From Acanthacorydalis orientalis (taxonomy: Eukaryota > Arthropoda > Insecta > Megaloptera > Corydalidae): 64,000 bases of DNA. Position 1 is the stretch's first letter. Each line of letters begins with the position of its first letter. Both the position numbers and the translations under genes were made by a program. The notes under the pieces are model-generated. The model worked only from the letters and a program-made list of their open reading frames with translations. It made no database searches and was not told the origin of the DNA. Where the stretch lies: contig CM068313.1 in assembly GCA_034766995.1 (NCBI GenBank), positions 17,284,012 through 17,348,011 of the forward strand. The letters run 5' to 3'. Shown piece after piece: positions 12,170 to 24,893 of the stretch.

Positions 12170-12545
12170 AATTATTTAATTGAGAGTAGTTTGTGATGCC
12201 TTTTGGCGTTAAAGGTTTCAATTTAATACATTTTGCAGACACGCTCTCGTACGCCGTGTCTCATCAAATGTTTATAAACACTGTAAGCGTGAAAACAAAT
12301 GGAACAATATGTTTAAAAGATTATCAGTATTATTAAGTATTTGTATGAAAAGTGTTGTCGGAGGACACAAAGATGTCAAACTGTATAACTGCGCCTTTTG
12401 TCGTTGCAGACACGTTACATGACCCTTCAGAACACACGTTGTATGTATGTACAGTACGCAGAAGTTTCAAACTTCTTCACCATTGTATTGAAGACAAAGC
12501 GCACCAGAAACTTCAATGATATCACCATTAATAAATAATTTCATG
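12170..12545. other. GC-enriched unique island with hairpin
   Basis: The segment is CpG-containing and mixed, with an inverted repeat AGACACG (12237-12243) and CGTGTCT (12255-12261) around an 11-base spacer. GCAGACACG recurs near 12407. A polypyrimidine-like tract and TTGCAG near 12400 resemble a splice acceptor, but no frame follows. Candidate conserved noncoding element. Confidence 0.38.
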
Positions 12546-12844
12546 AAAGTGTTTTCAAACAAAGACTTGTCTGGAACTTACTTATAAGAAGCTGATACGA
12601 TATTGCCAACAGTAAGTAGAAATTAATGTTGACGTATTTGAATAAATTAAGATGTAAATAAGTTACTTTTGAAATTTTCGAAATTAGCAGAACTTTCACA
12701 CGGCGTGTAAATTATAATCAATTTCAAAGCATTCGCGTTACCTTTTTAGTTTCGTTTTACATAAGACATTCATTTCAAAATGTGTTTTCAATGGAATGCA
12801 GCCTATAAGAAAATATCTTGTATATGTTATATATAATATAATCC

Positions 12845-12895
<51 letters not shown>

Positions 12896-14005
12896 CGAAT
12901 ATTTTAACTTCAATTTAAAATGCAAAACAGCAATTGACATGAAAGTCAATGGATCAGCGTAACGTAAAAAGTTATAAATAAAAATGAGTACAAATCTAAA
13001 TATATTAAAAATGATATAGTCAATTAACATATTTATAAAATCTTTTAGGCAAGTATTGATTTATTTTTAAAAATTTGGAAGAACATTAATATTTTCATAA
13101 GATAAACAAGATAAATAAACACAGCTAGTTCATATAATTTTCATTTCAGATAATAATTAATAAATTTATTTCTTTCATTCTATCCCAAAACTATAATAAA
13201 GTACATAAATATACATTTTCAGATGATTTTTCTTTAAATAAATTTTATTTGTATATAGATGTATTTAAAATAATAAAATATTTTACATTATTTTTCAATA
13301 AAATATTGATAAATAAATAATTCATATTAATTTACAAAAAAAAATAAGAAAAAATATATTTTGATAAATGTATTTGCAATTAAAAATAATACCTATTATT
13401 TTAATTAGCAATTTCTTTTGAAATTCCTTTTTAATTTGTCAATACTAAAACTGAATACATTTATAACATTTAAAAGAACATTTCGGGTATTTAATTTGTA
13501 TAACTATCGCTCAATGTCTAAATTAATGTTCTTAACTAATATACCGATTTTAATTACATTTTTTATCAACCTCACCTCTTAAAGTTTGGTTTTTATCGAA
13601 TCTATGGAATCTTAAAATTTGTAAAAATTTCAGATAATAACTTTTCTCATGCAAGTCAAAGTTTTTTGACCACAAAAAGATAATTAAACTTCTAAATAAA
13701 AAGTCTACCTGTTAGTAACAAGTATTAGAGTTGAAGTAAAATTTATCATGAAAGAAATCCATTCAATTAGATATTATTCATTAAATAATCGACTTGCTTG
13801 AGGAAAATTGTTTCAAAAATGCTCTAATATTAATTTATTAATATGTACTTTGTTATTTGCCGCTTATATTTGAAAAAAAAAAACAATTTAACTATAACAA
13901 AAGTACGGTTAAAAAATTAAAAAGAAGCCATTTATAAATAAATTTCAATTGAAATTTTATATTTAATTGTTATTAATTTTTTTAAAAAAATAATATAGAT
14001 TATTC

Positions 14006-14061
<56 letters not shown>

Positions 14062-14635
14062 GAACCTACATATAAAAAGAAATACCCGAATCTATTTGAA
14101 TATATAAGGAAAAGATTCTTTTCTGAGCTTTTTTAATACACTATTACAATTTACATACAGAAATTTTTTTAAAATGAAGAAATGTAATTATAGTTTCGAA
14201 ACCATTCATATTCGTTAATTTTCTTTAAAAAGCTATATATATATTAAAAATAAGAACGTTCATATGCACATCTTATTGATACTTTATGTTCAATTTTTAA
14301 CTGCTGAGTCATTCACTCAACTGTCGGTATGTGGTAATCTTCTAATATTGAACAACTCAGCTATAATTTAACAGTTAAAACCAAAAAAATAAGGTTGTTA
14401 AATATCTTATTATAATTTTTAAGATATTTATTATAATTTTCCGTTTAATATAAAACTGTACTAAAAATCCAATTAATTTAAATGCCAGTTCTTAAAATAC
14501 ATCTGTTCGATTTGAACAAAAGAAAAAAATATATAAAATTCAATGAACTTTACGATTATGGAATTAACTTATTACTTCGAAACGCAGATTCGATCGAAAA
14601 AGTTATAATTGATACAATATTTGATATATGATTTA
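12546..14635. other. AT-rich stretch with two long TA arrays
   Basis: It contains TA arrays at 12848-12894 and 14011-14059. No gene or transposon is recognised between them. Confidence 0.6.
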
Positions 14636-14639
14636 TATT

Positions 14640-14945
14640 TAAAGTCGTGATTTTCGTAATTACCACCATTAGTACATACAACCCTCGCCTTATTCGTGTA
14701 AAGCTGACAGTTCGACAGATGTTCATTTAGTAATTTCAAACATTAGATTGACGTTTATCGGATTTCAGTGTTTCCCTTGTGACAGTATATTATACATGTT
14801 ACATGTGATTACTGATTGGTTACTAAACTTAAAATTTAATAACAGCTTTTTGTGTAAATAATATCTACTTTCAGTCCAGTTCGGTAATTATAACAGATGT
14901 ACATGTTTACCTGACAGATACTCGTGTATATTCAGTATTTACATT
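14640..14945. other. Mixed-composition unique island
   Basis: Between two TA-rich areas, sequence complexity rises, with short GC-containing blocks such as CCCTCGCCTTATTCG near 14682 and CAGTGTTTCCCTTGTGACAG near 14767. There is no long frame. Candidate noncoding functional element by composition only. Confidence 0.3.
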
Positions 14946-14973
14946 TATGCTCATATATACGTATATGAGTAAG

Positions 14974-14977
<4 letters not shown>

Positions 14978-15018
<41 letters not shown>

Positions 15019-15211
15019 GTATTGTCTAAAAATGAAATTTATAATAATATATGTATTGAAAATAAATCATATAAAACATCATTTAACATTAGATTCATTA
15101 TTAAAATAATGCACACTGTACATATAATTCATCACTAAAAATGAATAATTAAAATTTAGTACCAACCAACACTAAATACTTAAAATAATTTGAAAATCAA
15201 AAATATATATA

Positions 15212-15260
<49 letters not shown>

Positions 15261-15267
15261 GTGTATA
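14978..15267. repeat. Two TA arrays, the second ending in (GTAT)n
   Basis: TA runs lie at 14978-15015 and 15202-15250; the second passes into GTATGTATGTGTGTAT. The sequence between is AT-rich and unique. Confidence 0.9.
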
Positions 15268-15390
15268 TTTCTAATCTAATCATGTAAGTATTTTAAAAAA
15301 AACATAAATAAATTGCTCAGAAATCAAAAAAATGCAATGAAAATATGTTAAGAAAATATACTCAACTCTTAAAATCAGTGGAAAAAGCAT

Positions 15391-15700
15391 TTGTTTAACT
15401 GTCAATTCTCATATATTCAAGATGAAAATAATTGTAACTATAATAATGTGTTATTCTTCTGTATACCTGTTATTCATTGTTCTATGGTAATTCTATGTAG
15501 CGTGCAAGTTCACATCTTCTACAATCGGATTCGAATTTCATCATCTTCAGATAAAGCTTATAATGAGACTAGTGACCTTCAATGATTTTAAAGGCAAAAT
15601 GAGATTTTCTTATATTATTTTCTTCTTTTCTTTATTTATAACTTGAATAATAAAAGTTAATGGATATAACATACACGCACATATATATATATATATACAA
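15391..15700. other. Unique sequence with a chance 64-codon frame, then a short TA run
   Basis: The plus-strand frame 15391-15585 has no domain. The block GGATTCGAATTTC near 15528 resembles a tRNA T-loop, but its flanks do not pair. A TA run is at 15680-15699. Confidence 0.35.
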
Positions 15701-15803
15701 CTACGTTGCAACATATCTTCGAGAATGATTATAAAGACATAAATGAGTTTTAAAAAAATGATTATTGTTTCATTCGGTTACATGTACATTCTTATAATTG
15801 ATA

Positions 15804-15865
15804 GGTGAGCAAGTGTAGCGAGCGGGAGGCGAAACCCCCTATATATACACACATACATACATAAC
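15804..15865. repeat. GC-rich motif abutting a microsatellite, possible transposon end
   Basis: A short GC-rich block, GTGTAGCGAGCGGGAGGCGA followed by AACCCCCTA, stands out in AT-rich DNA and leads straight into TATATACACACATACATA. GCGAGCGGG...CGAAGCCCCC-type blocks occur at the ends of dispersed repeats in several invertebrates, so this may be a repeat terminus. I recognise no further structure. Confidence 0.3.
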
Positions 15866-16134
15866 ACTCTTATGTGAACATATACTTTCATGTAATTAGT
15901 AAAACAGTATATAATTTAACCAAAGAACAATCTCATTTATAAAAACGAGGTCAATAGTGCTTACGGAATATAAGCCCTCTTTAATATAACAAACAGAGAT
16001 AATTCTCTTTTTACATCCATATTTATTTTTACATTAATATTTTCAGACCATTAAAACCGAAAATGATATCACATTCCAACGTTAACTTTTATAGAGAAAT
16101 GAATTATTAGAAATGTCAAATTTCAATAGGAGTA

Positions 16135-16183
16135 TGTGTGTATGTATGTATGTATGTATGTATATATATATATATATATATAT
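16135..16183. repeat. (GTAT)n-(TA)n compound microsatellite
   Basis: Several GTAT units run into a TA array. Confidence 0.92.
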
Positions 16184-16329
16184 AAAATTTTAAACACGGA
16201 TGTTTTCGAATCAAATAAACAAAATAAAATATGAATGAATGGGATGCTTGCGGAAAACAAAACCAACGCAGAAAATAATAATAAAGAAAATAATGAAATA
16301 TCACGAAATGACAAAGCAGACATGTCCAA

Positions 16330-16620
16330 ACCTGCTTAATTTCGTTATATATACGACATTGATGTCATCGCATGCGTTGTTCAGAATAACGCAATTATAA
16401 AAGATTAATGATAAAACATCATGTCTGGTTTTTGCGTGTGTAACAATCAATATACAGAAAAAACGGGGCATGTAATACGGCATATGAAAACAGAAACCTG
16501 TATGTCATATGACATCGAATGTTTCCTTGCAGAGTATGTGAAATTCTTGAACTTTTCAGGTATTTATATAGCATAAAGGACATTAACGTTCATGCTCACT
16601 ATCGAAACTAAAAAAATAAC
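16330..16620. other. Mixed-composition unique island
   Basis: Above-background complexity, including GATGTCATCGCATGCGTTG near 16361. The 60-codon minus-strand frame has no domain. Confidence 0.28.
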
Positions 16621-16685
16621 GTCGTAAGTAGAATTTTACTACATAATCTCTTTCATTCTCTCTCTCTCATACACTCATATGCATA

Positions 16686-16720
<35 letters not shown>

Positions 16721-17980
16721 GAAAATATAAATTAAAAGCTGAAACATTATCGACAAAAATCTATACAGCAAACTTGGTAGCATTTCTCTTCCTCTATAAG
16801 AGAAGTCAGGTTTATTATTGAAAAACGAATATATGTCATTTCCAAAACCTCGAAAAATAAAAGTATTTATTCATTTATACTGTTTTGTTGGTAACAAATA
16901 GACTACTTAAAATTTCTGTGTTAAAACTCGCTAGATAGACAAAAATACCTTTCAAAAAAGCAGGCCAAACTTTGATGTTATTCAAATTGATTCAATCGAT
17001 AATTTCCAACTTCTTTTTCGGATTATATTATTGGATTTAAGTATTCATTTTAAATGACCAATCGATTTAAAAACTGATCCTTATTCAATACCTCGAATTA
17101 AGAATTAGATGCTAATATTCGATCTATTAAATTCTTTTCGTTCAGTAAATCCGATCTATTGAGCTTTAAAATACATTCAAGGTTTCAACATACACTAAGT
17201 AAACTTAATTGTCTATGTCTAATGTTTCAATACTTACAACTAATCAATACATGTATTTGTCTCTATTAAGTTTTTAATAAGATCATAAATCTTATCAGAA
17301 TGACCAAATTGTGGTTTATTAGACAAAAATTAACAATCACTATATTTGAATTTTGCTGAACACTGTCTGGCGGGCTTATCAATTACTGCATCCTCTCTAC
17401 ACAACTCAAAATTAATTTTTAGAGTTATTAAAACATTTTAATCTTTTTAAAAACTAATAACAGGATGTACTGAAAATAAAAAGTATCAGTAATCATTTTC
17501 AATAATTACTAATTTAATAAAAACGCATCCAAACCAATTTCACACTTAAATATCAATTCCATCATAATTTTTGAAACGATATATAACACATGCATTTGTA
17601 ACAACGCTTCTATCATTAGAATACTGTAACTCTACTGATTGCAAATCGAACAAAAGTTCTGAAATCATTCGATACTTTCTGTGAAGTGTAACTGCAAATT
17701 TCATACACAATAAAAACAACGAGACAACAAATATTTACTAATGGTCATTTTATTTCATGTTTAGTTTCTAATCACTTGCAATAAAAATGTCAATTCGATT
17801 TGATTTAATAAAATGATCTTTTATATAATAAAAAATATAATCAGAATATATAAACATATTTTTATTTTATTAAATTTGATAGAACTGTACATTTTTATAA
17901 TATCTATCAAAGTGCATATTTATCATGTATATTAACTTCGTAGACAAGTTAAAAAAAAGTTTAATAGTCAAGTATCATTT
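16621..17980. other. AT-rich stretch with one TA array
   Basis: A (CT)n-like tract near 16655 and a TA array at 16687-16717 are followed by about 1.2 kb of unique AT-rich DNA with no frame of note. Confidence 0.55.
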
Positions 17981-17984
17981 ATAT

Positions 17985-18245
17985 TTTCGGACGCATTTTC
18001 TCGTCAATCTATGCAGATTAACATTATATTTAAAATAGACACGTCTCTGAAATCGGAAACCTTTTTCTGGCGCGTTAAATAATAAATCATGCCGAGACGT
18101 TCTTGTGATCAATCCATTTTTAATTTGCAATTCAAACAGGATCGGCCGCACTTGACTTTATAATAGAGACAGGGAAACGCGAAAATTGACAAAGTTTTCT
18201 AATTAAGACTATTCCCGGTAGATGTCACCTCTGTTCCATATTTTG
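17985..18245. other. GC-enriched unique island, candidate conserved noncoding element
   Basis: Contains CTGGCGCGTTAAATAATAAA, then CATGCCGAGACGTTC, AGGATCGGCCGCACTTG and AGACAGGGAAACGCG, separated by homeodomain-like AATTA cores. It is sharply bounded by AT-rich DNA. No frame and no transposon termini are seen. Confidence 0.4.
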
Positions 18246-18594
18246 AGCTTCATAATTTTTTATTTCATATACTCGAATAAATATAGTCGGCGAACGTATT
18301 TTATTTTATGGCGTAATGTAGAATGAATAATTTTATTTTGTTGTAGTGAAAATTATTTATTATTCATTATTTATTTAGATGCGTACACAACATAAATATA
18401 ATTATACAGAAATATACGGATGGAACGAAAATAGCGACGATACAGGAATTAAATAATTCATTAATTCATCTCACGAATTTTGTATACACTTTTGTACTTT
18501 GAGGTAGGTAATTATAAGACTAATTACAATTGTGTATTTTGTATCAAGAGAATGAATGGCAAACATTTTTTTTGTTTTTATAAAATATTTCATT

Positions 18595-18597
<3 letters not shown>

Positions 18598-18633
<36 letters not shown>

Positions 18634-18640
18634 GTAGACT

Positions 18641-18684
<44 letters not shown>

Positions 18685-18713
18685 CATACATATATATGTG
18701 TGTGTATATAAAT
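18598..18713. repeat. Complex TA array with internal spacer and TG tail
   Basis: Two TA runs flank a 19-base spacer containing CACATGTAGACTTACA, followed by CATA units and a TG tract. The open frames on both strands here are repeat translations. Confidence 0.93.
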
Positions 18714-18869
18714 ATATAATGCTTGCTTCAAGTAATGACGTTCATTACATTAATCCAACTCATTTAAAATTTTAAACGTCTTGTTTTCAGGTTTACAAAA
18801 TTAGACAAAATATGTATATTTATATAATTCACAATTTATACCTGATGTGTATATATACATATATGTATA

Positions 18870-19678
18870 TGGGTCGTTTGATAAGTTTGGTAAATTTCTA
18901 TGATATGGCGCCACCGTTCATTCGGTAACGTCACGGCTATAAAGTGTCGCTTTTCAAACTAGCGTAGGCGGAATTTCAGCCAGTAGCGAAGCGCTTTTCA
19001 CGTTCTACAGATGTTTGAAGCGAGCATTGTAGCAGTTGCCGCAAAAATTGAAAAAAGCGGGCTGGGATTTTTGCGTCGATTCGTCACCATGTTTGAAACA
19101 TGTATCCACTACTACATCTGAGTCAAAGCACCAATCAAAGTAGTGTAAAACTACTGGTCAAAGTGCGCCGAATAAAGCGAAGACCGTCTTGTCGGCTAGA
19201 AAGCTGATAGCTACTGTTTTTTGGGATTTCCAAGAAATCATCCTGATCAACTATTTAACGAAACTAAAAACGATAATAGGAGTCTATTATGCAACATTAT
19301 TGGACCGTTTGAAAGAAGAGCTGAAACAAAAGCAGACAAGATTGGCGCACAAAAAGGGTTCTTTCACCAGGACAACGCGCCGTCTTACAAATCGACCGTC
19401 GCAATAACAAAATTGCATAAATTAGGCTTCGAATTGATTCGTCATCCACCTTATTCTTCGTATTTCGACCCCGGGTAACTTCTTCATCTTCTCAAATTTG
19501 AAAATTTGACTCCGTGGGAAGGAATTGGGATGTCATCGCCTCCGTTATTGTGCATTTGCAGACTCGCTGAACTAAGTGTTAACGCTCAATAGAGACTGTC
19601 TTGAGAATTAAAATCGTTTTTTTTTCCAAAAAATGACATTTAACATATTTCTTTGTCATACTGATCAAACGACGTTCG
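18870..19678 (+). mobile_element. Irritans-type Tc1/mariner, internally deleted, both TIRs present
   Basis: The element is bounded by TA target duplications (18868-18869 and 19679-19680). The left end is GGGTCGTTTGATAAGTTTGG; the right end reads, inverted, CGTCGTTTGATCAGTATG. At about 809 bp it is well short of the roughly 1.3 kb usual for mariners. The N-terminal DNA-binding region is missing, with the junction near 19060, and sequence resumes at GLGFLRRFVTM. The deletion is in the same place as in the copy at 10555, so both probably derive from one deleted ancestor. Confidence 0.88.
19055..19610 (+). pseudogene. Broken mariner transposase catalytic region in the element at 18870
   Basis: Pieces in order are FLRRFVTMFETCIHYY, where Phe replaces the first catalytic Asp; VLSARKLIATVFWD; an ILINYL block; LLDRLKEELKQK; FHQDNAPSYKS with the second Asp intact; and LGFELIRHPPYS. 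The next block has shifted frame and reads NFFIFSNLK, so Asn replaces the third catalytic Asp of the DD34D triad. There are in-frame stops between 19110 and 19190, a frameshift near 19340 and another near 19470. The motifs fit the irritans subfamily, where FHQDNAP and HPPYSPDLAPSDFFLF are typical. Confidence 0.85.
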
Positions 19679-19680
19679 TA

Positions 19681-20370
19681 TGTAAATATTTTTTTATTTA
19701 AAATGGCGTATACGTGGATAAAAACTTATTAGAGAAATAATTAATAATTAAGACATAATTGATATTAAGTTTTAAATAAATTAAAATTTTGAAACAATAA
19801 AATAAAATATGACATTTGATCACAAATTTTAGTATAGGTCCTTCTATTATAGATCAGTTCTCTGAAATTGGGTTTAAAATCTCTATTGACAAATTACAGA
19901 CAAAAAATATATTTAAAAAAGTGTAAAAGATTAATAACAACTATAGTTTTTTATTAATAAATTATGTATTATTATTTTTAAACGGAATTTGAAAAGTGTA
20001 AAATTGAAAATATAATAACAAAATATATTCAATTTAATAGTAGAAACATATTAATTCTTTTAAATTATAACCATAGTACTGAACCCAAATATAACGTTAT
20101 CTAAAAAGTTACATGTCATACAATGATGTCCATCAGTAACTCCAAATATAAATATATTATTTTGATTTTTTTTATACTGAATTCAATTTTTGTATTTTTA
20201 ATAATCGATGTTTTTTAAAATATTGTAAAAGATTGTTCTGTATGATTTTGTAAAAAATATTTTAATTATATTAAACGTAACTAGAAGCCTGAATAACTCT
20301 TGGAAAGACTAAAGTACATTAGAATAATTAAACTTAAAAAATAACGATACTCTTCAAATTAAAAAATGTT

Positions 20371-20414
<44 letters not shown>

Positions 20415-21337
20415 GTATGTATGTTTGTATAGTGAATTTGTTGAACATATTTTAAAATATTAAATACTGAAGGTTAGCACTTCAATATCTGTCATGACGT
20501 TCGCGAAAAGCTTAAATAGATCCATTAAAATTACTTATACGGAAATTCCGAAGTTTAACTTGAAATTCTAGCGTTATTCACTGTACTCATACATAAACAT
20601 ATATCATATATTCTAACACACACTTACAAATATATAGAAAGACACACAGTCGCATGCACATTAAATCAATAAGGTCCCGTTCTCGAACACATCATTTATA
20701 ATTCAATATCCTACAGAATAAGTGATTTTTCTAATATATTTTCCAATGAATTAGATCAACAAACTGTTTCCACATTATATTTAATTGCAATTTTCACCAT
20801 ATAAATCAATTCAATTATTACATAGTTCGATTCTTAAAATCATTTTGTATAATATATACATTTTTTTAATGTTTGCTCTAAAATGTAAATACATACTTAT
20901 AATAATATAAAATAAAAATTTTATCACAATATTTTTTAATTCATTCAATTCAGATTTAATACAGATATTGATTTGTTAATAAAATGTATTTTCTTTTAAA
21001 ATTAATTTATAAAATTATATATATATATATATATACATAAAATATCATTAATTTAACGAAATATATAATACATAATAATAACAACTAAATTTTTATAATT
21101 TAAATAAGAATATAATTTTTATTTTATTGTACAAAATAAGTGGGTTAAAAAATTTGTTTAATTTTATTCAACATTAAATGCCATTCACATTGTCAACATA
21201 AAATTATATATAAGCAAAAAATATACATAGATGAATAATTAAAACGCAAACAGAAATTGACTCTTGAAAAGGAAGTGAAAATTTTGACATCACTGAAAAA
21301 CTAGTTCACATCCTGTATAATTCAAGTTACAGAAAAT

Positions 21338-21369
<32 letters not shown>

Positions 21370-22111
21370 CATTTGTGCATATCTTTACAAAGTATCTAAT
21401 GCTAACGAAAGTAAATCTGTGACAATGTTACATATTTAAGATACACGAAACAAAAAATTAATATATGAAAATTGTTGGAAAATTCGTGATTAAAACTTTT
21501 TGAATTTACATCATCCTTGAAACATTATCTTTTATTAATAAATGCCATATTTTAATGTAAACGCATCGGAGCATGGACGGTAATTAATTTTAACTTGTCT
21601 CCATTAGCAAAGCTATTAATATAGACGAGATTTTAGTGGTGTTACATAGAAAATAATCCCACCCTAAATATTCATTATAATTGATGAATAATAGTTTTAA
21701 TTACGTGGTAATAATCGTTATTTGATGTAAAACACTTTGGAAAGTTTCCAATCTTAAAGCATAAATAATTATACGTTTTATTTAAAGAAAAGAAAAATTA
21801 AGAAGTTAGTTTTAACGAATTTTCAATCAAGATTTTTTACTTATGAAAAAGTGGCAATTTATCAATGAAAAAAGAAACCATCAATTTAAAATTAATTATT
21901 GAAAATAAAAGACAACTATACAAAAATATACATTTATTAAGAGTACCAATAATATTCTTACTTATTTTTTTATAAATATATTCACAAAAAAAAATATACT
22001 ATATATAATTTATTATGCACAAGGACTATTTTTATTAGTTATTTATATCAAGTTATTCTATTTAAATTATAAATATTTTGTCTTTTTAAATATATTTATT
22101 TCTTATTATTT

Positions 22112-22155
<44 letters not shown>

Positions 22156-22758
22156 TTTATAAATTTGAGAATTATTCCATATTATTTTATATTACACTAC
22201 ATAAAAACAAAATTCGTGTATATAAAAATTAATTATAATCTTCTATGCTTAACATTTACAATTTCTCGACACTAATTAATTTTTAAAATAATATAGAGTA
22301 TTTTCAAGCGACTTTAATTAAGATTTTAATTAACTCGAACTTTTACGTCACTTTTATTAAAATCATTTAATAGCAAGCAACTATTTTATTAATCAAAAGT
22401 ATGATTCTTTAACCTACTTTATTTAACTATATATTTCTGGTACAATGTTCCCTGACTATTTATTATAAAATGTATTATAGGAAAAATATTATAATAAAAT
22501 AATGAATAACAATGCAAAATAAACCAGAACAGTGGACTGTTTCTAATTCTACTTCATTTTTTTCAATCGCGATATATTCTTAGTTGGAATTAATCGTTAA
22601 GATGGATTCAAATTAGTAAAATATCTTTTTAAATGCATAATAACATAGTTTAATGCAGTTGTTAGTTTAATAATTTCTTTTATTTTTTATTTATGATTAA
22701 AAAGACTAATTAAACGAATCATTTAACTTTAACAAATAAAACTGACACAAAAAATACT

Positions 22759-22832
<74 letters not shown>

Positions 22833-22970
22833 ATGTATATAACTCAAATAAATTTAAATTGTCAAAAGTTAATTAATTAAAACATAATGTTTTATGTTAT
22901 ATATAGTTTATATATGGGGAAAAAAAAATTAGTATAATACAATTAATATAATATAATTCTGTCTTTCATA
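19681..22970. other. AT-rich stretch with several TA arrays
   Basis: TA arrays lie at 20374-20411 (with a TG/TATG tail), 21016-21036, 21341-21369, 22112-22153 and 22760-22835. The rest is AT-rich unique DNA without recognisable genes or elements. Confidence 0.6.
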
Positions 22971-22973
22971 TTA

Positions 22974-23538
22974 TTATGTTCGTAGAAAAATAATTGTGGT
23001 TCATGACCTTCAAATTAATATACATTTTTCTCTTTTTTGATTTCCTTAGCTATTTTAAGTGCTCCAGAATTGTTGGGTGAATAACGCCTTACTTTTGTGC
23101 AAGCTCTCGAGTTGTTGTACGTGGTACTGATTCAACTAACGCATTCAGTTGGTCGTTATGAACTAAAGAAGGACGCCTTCGACCTTCTTCATCTTCAAGA
23201 CTCGTTCCCAGCACGAAATTTTTGGAACCACAATTGCACCGTACTTTCCTTAACAGTACATACACCAAAAGTATCATTTAGTTTACAACCAGTTTCTACT
23301 GCTTTACCACCCATTTTAAACAAAAATTTTACTGTTATTTGTTTCTTTTCCATCATTAATTCAATAGCCCAATTTGAAGCAAAATTAATCATAAAATCAA
23401 AGTAGATGTTACCAAAATACAGACCGAAAAATACACTTTAAAATGATATTAACATGAGCTCAATAAAAAAACTTTCATTGAAAAAAATAAGGTTAGAATT
23501 CAAAAAACATAAATCGCAATTTATTCCTTCCAACCTAA
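22974..23538 (-). mobile_element. Cecropia-type mariner relic, internally deleted, both TIRs present
   Basis: The transposase end lies on the right. The right TIR reads, inverted, TTAGGTTGGAAGGAATAAAT; the left end is TTATGTTCGTAGAAAAATAA, a degraded form of TTAGGTTGGTAAGAAAATAA. TA duplications lie at 22972-22973 and 23539-23540. At 565 bp it lacks the whole catalytic domain. The subterminal sequence at the left end matches that at the right end of the copy at 29964, so the two belong to one family. Confidence 0.85.
23040..23353 (-). pseudogene. Mariner transposase N-terminal DNA-binding region, frameshifted
   Basis: Translation from 23353 gives MEKKQITVKFLFKMG, then GGKAVETGCKLNDTFG and STVQLWFQKFRAGNES, then a frameshift near 23200, then LEDEEGRRRPSLVHNDQLNA and TTTRELAQK. 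This follows the order of the two helix-turn-helix motifs of cecropia/Hsmar1-type mariner transposases (MEKKQIR..., TVQ.WF.KF..GDESLEDE, a GRPS linker, TTRE.A). A little of the second HTH (IHPTILEHLK) continues after a stop, and then the sequence jumps to the 3' end of the element. No catalytic residues remain. Confidence 0.85.
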
Positions 23539-23540
23539 TA

Positions 23541-23736
23541 CTACCGTTTAATAGTCGTTCTTAGCTTCAAAGTTCTATTAAAATATTTTTTGAATGTAAA
23601 GACTTTATTTTAAGTAATATAAATAGATAATTTCTTATGGCTAATATTGTAATCTTTGGCAACAAAAATTTAAAGATATACTTTTAATAAACGATTGTTT
23701 TCGTTATTAAAATGTCAATCGATATATAAATTATGT

Positions 23737-23792
<56 letters not shown>

Positions 23793-24110
23793 CGAGAGAG
23801 AGAGAGAGAGAGAAAGAGGTTTAACTACAAAAATAGATATTTAAAATGATTTACATCCCTACATAAAATGAATGTATGAAATCTGCTTTTTGTCTGAATT
23901 AAATTCATACATTCTGAAACTATCATAATACCGAGTTTCATTTCACCATTTACCTCACACAAATAGAACAGAGATCTTAGGGAAAATATTTCTTACCGCA
24001 ATATATACATACACACACATTGTGTAAAATACATTTTCATTATGAGAATTATTCTGACGTAATTTTCCAACTGGTGGTATCATTGGATAGCATAAACAAT
24101 ATATAGCAAT
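23541..24110. repeat. AT-rich DNA with a (TA)n-(GA)n compound array
   Basis: TA from about 23740 to 23788 and GA from about 23793 to 23818, in otherwise unremarkable AT-rich sequence. Confidence 0.85.
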
Positions 24111-24114
24111 AAAT

Positions 24115-24400
24115 GTTCACAATGCGGACTGTTGGCCGGACCTAAAGCATACTCTTGGGAATGTGGTCCGCCGCGCCTGCTATGATTACCACACATACAC
24201 ACACAATCGACCCTTGAAACACAGTTATCTACCATTTTGGGGGGCAGCACGACACGACGGACAGCTCAACAATGGAGGAGATGCATACATATTGACCATT
24301 CAAGCCTCTATTCAGGATTGTACGTTTTCGATTAATTCAATTGTGTTTATATCAAGATATGCTCCTTTGAAAGTGAAAAATTAAATTCAACAAAGAGTGA
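24115..24400. other. GC-enriched unique island with hairpin
   Basis: Contains TTGGCCGGACC and GTGGTCCGCCGCGCC, giving a 6-bp perfect stem CGGACC (24137-24142) with GGTCCG (24165-24170). TTTTGGGGGGCAGCACGACA lies near 24233. A 73-codon plus-strand frame has no domain. Candidate noncoding element or exon. Confidence 0.37.
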
Positions 24401-24827
24401 ATTATCGAGCTGTTAATAATGAACATGTGAAATCGTTCTCGTGTAGTACTTTCAAAATCTCATTTTTAACCGTATTTTTATCGATAATAACAAATCGGTG
24501 AATAACATTAATGTTATTTACTACACCGACGAGTGATTATGAACAAAGAAAATTGTATTCATAATGGTTTTTATTATGAAACGAATACAAAATGTGAAAA
24601 ACAATAAATGAATGTTCAAAGTAAACAAGAAAGTACAAAACATCATTGTATTAACCGATCAATAAATGCAGTATGATTTATTGATATTGTATTTATTGAT
24701 TTTTTTTTTGAAATGAGGTCATTTCAATACTTATAAAATATACATATTTTAATTAAATGGCTATAATTAAATACTGCTTAATTATTTTTGATTTGAATGA
24801 TTTTGTATATTTCTTTATTTCTTAGAA

Positions 24828-24893
<66 letters not shown>

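Noticed and set aside
12237..12261. AGACACG/CGTGTCT hairpin as a microRNA precursor
   Set aside because: The stem is only 7 bp with an 11-base loop; no extended duplex of about 22 bp continues outward.
15528..15545. GGATTCGAATTTC resembling a tRNA T-loop
   Set aside because: The flanking five bases do not pair on either strand and no acceptor or D-arm is present.
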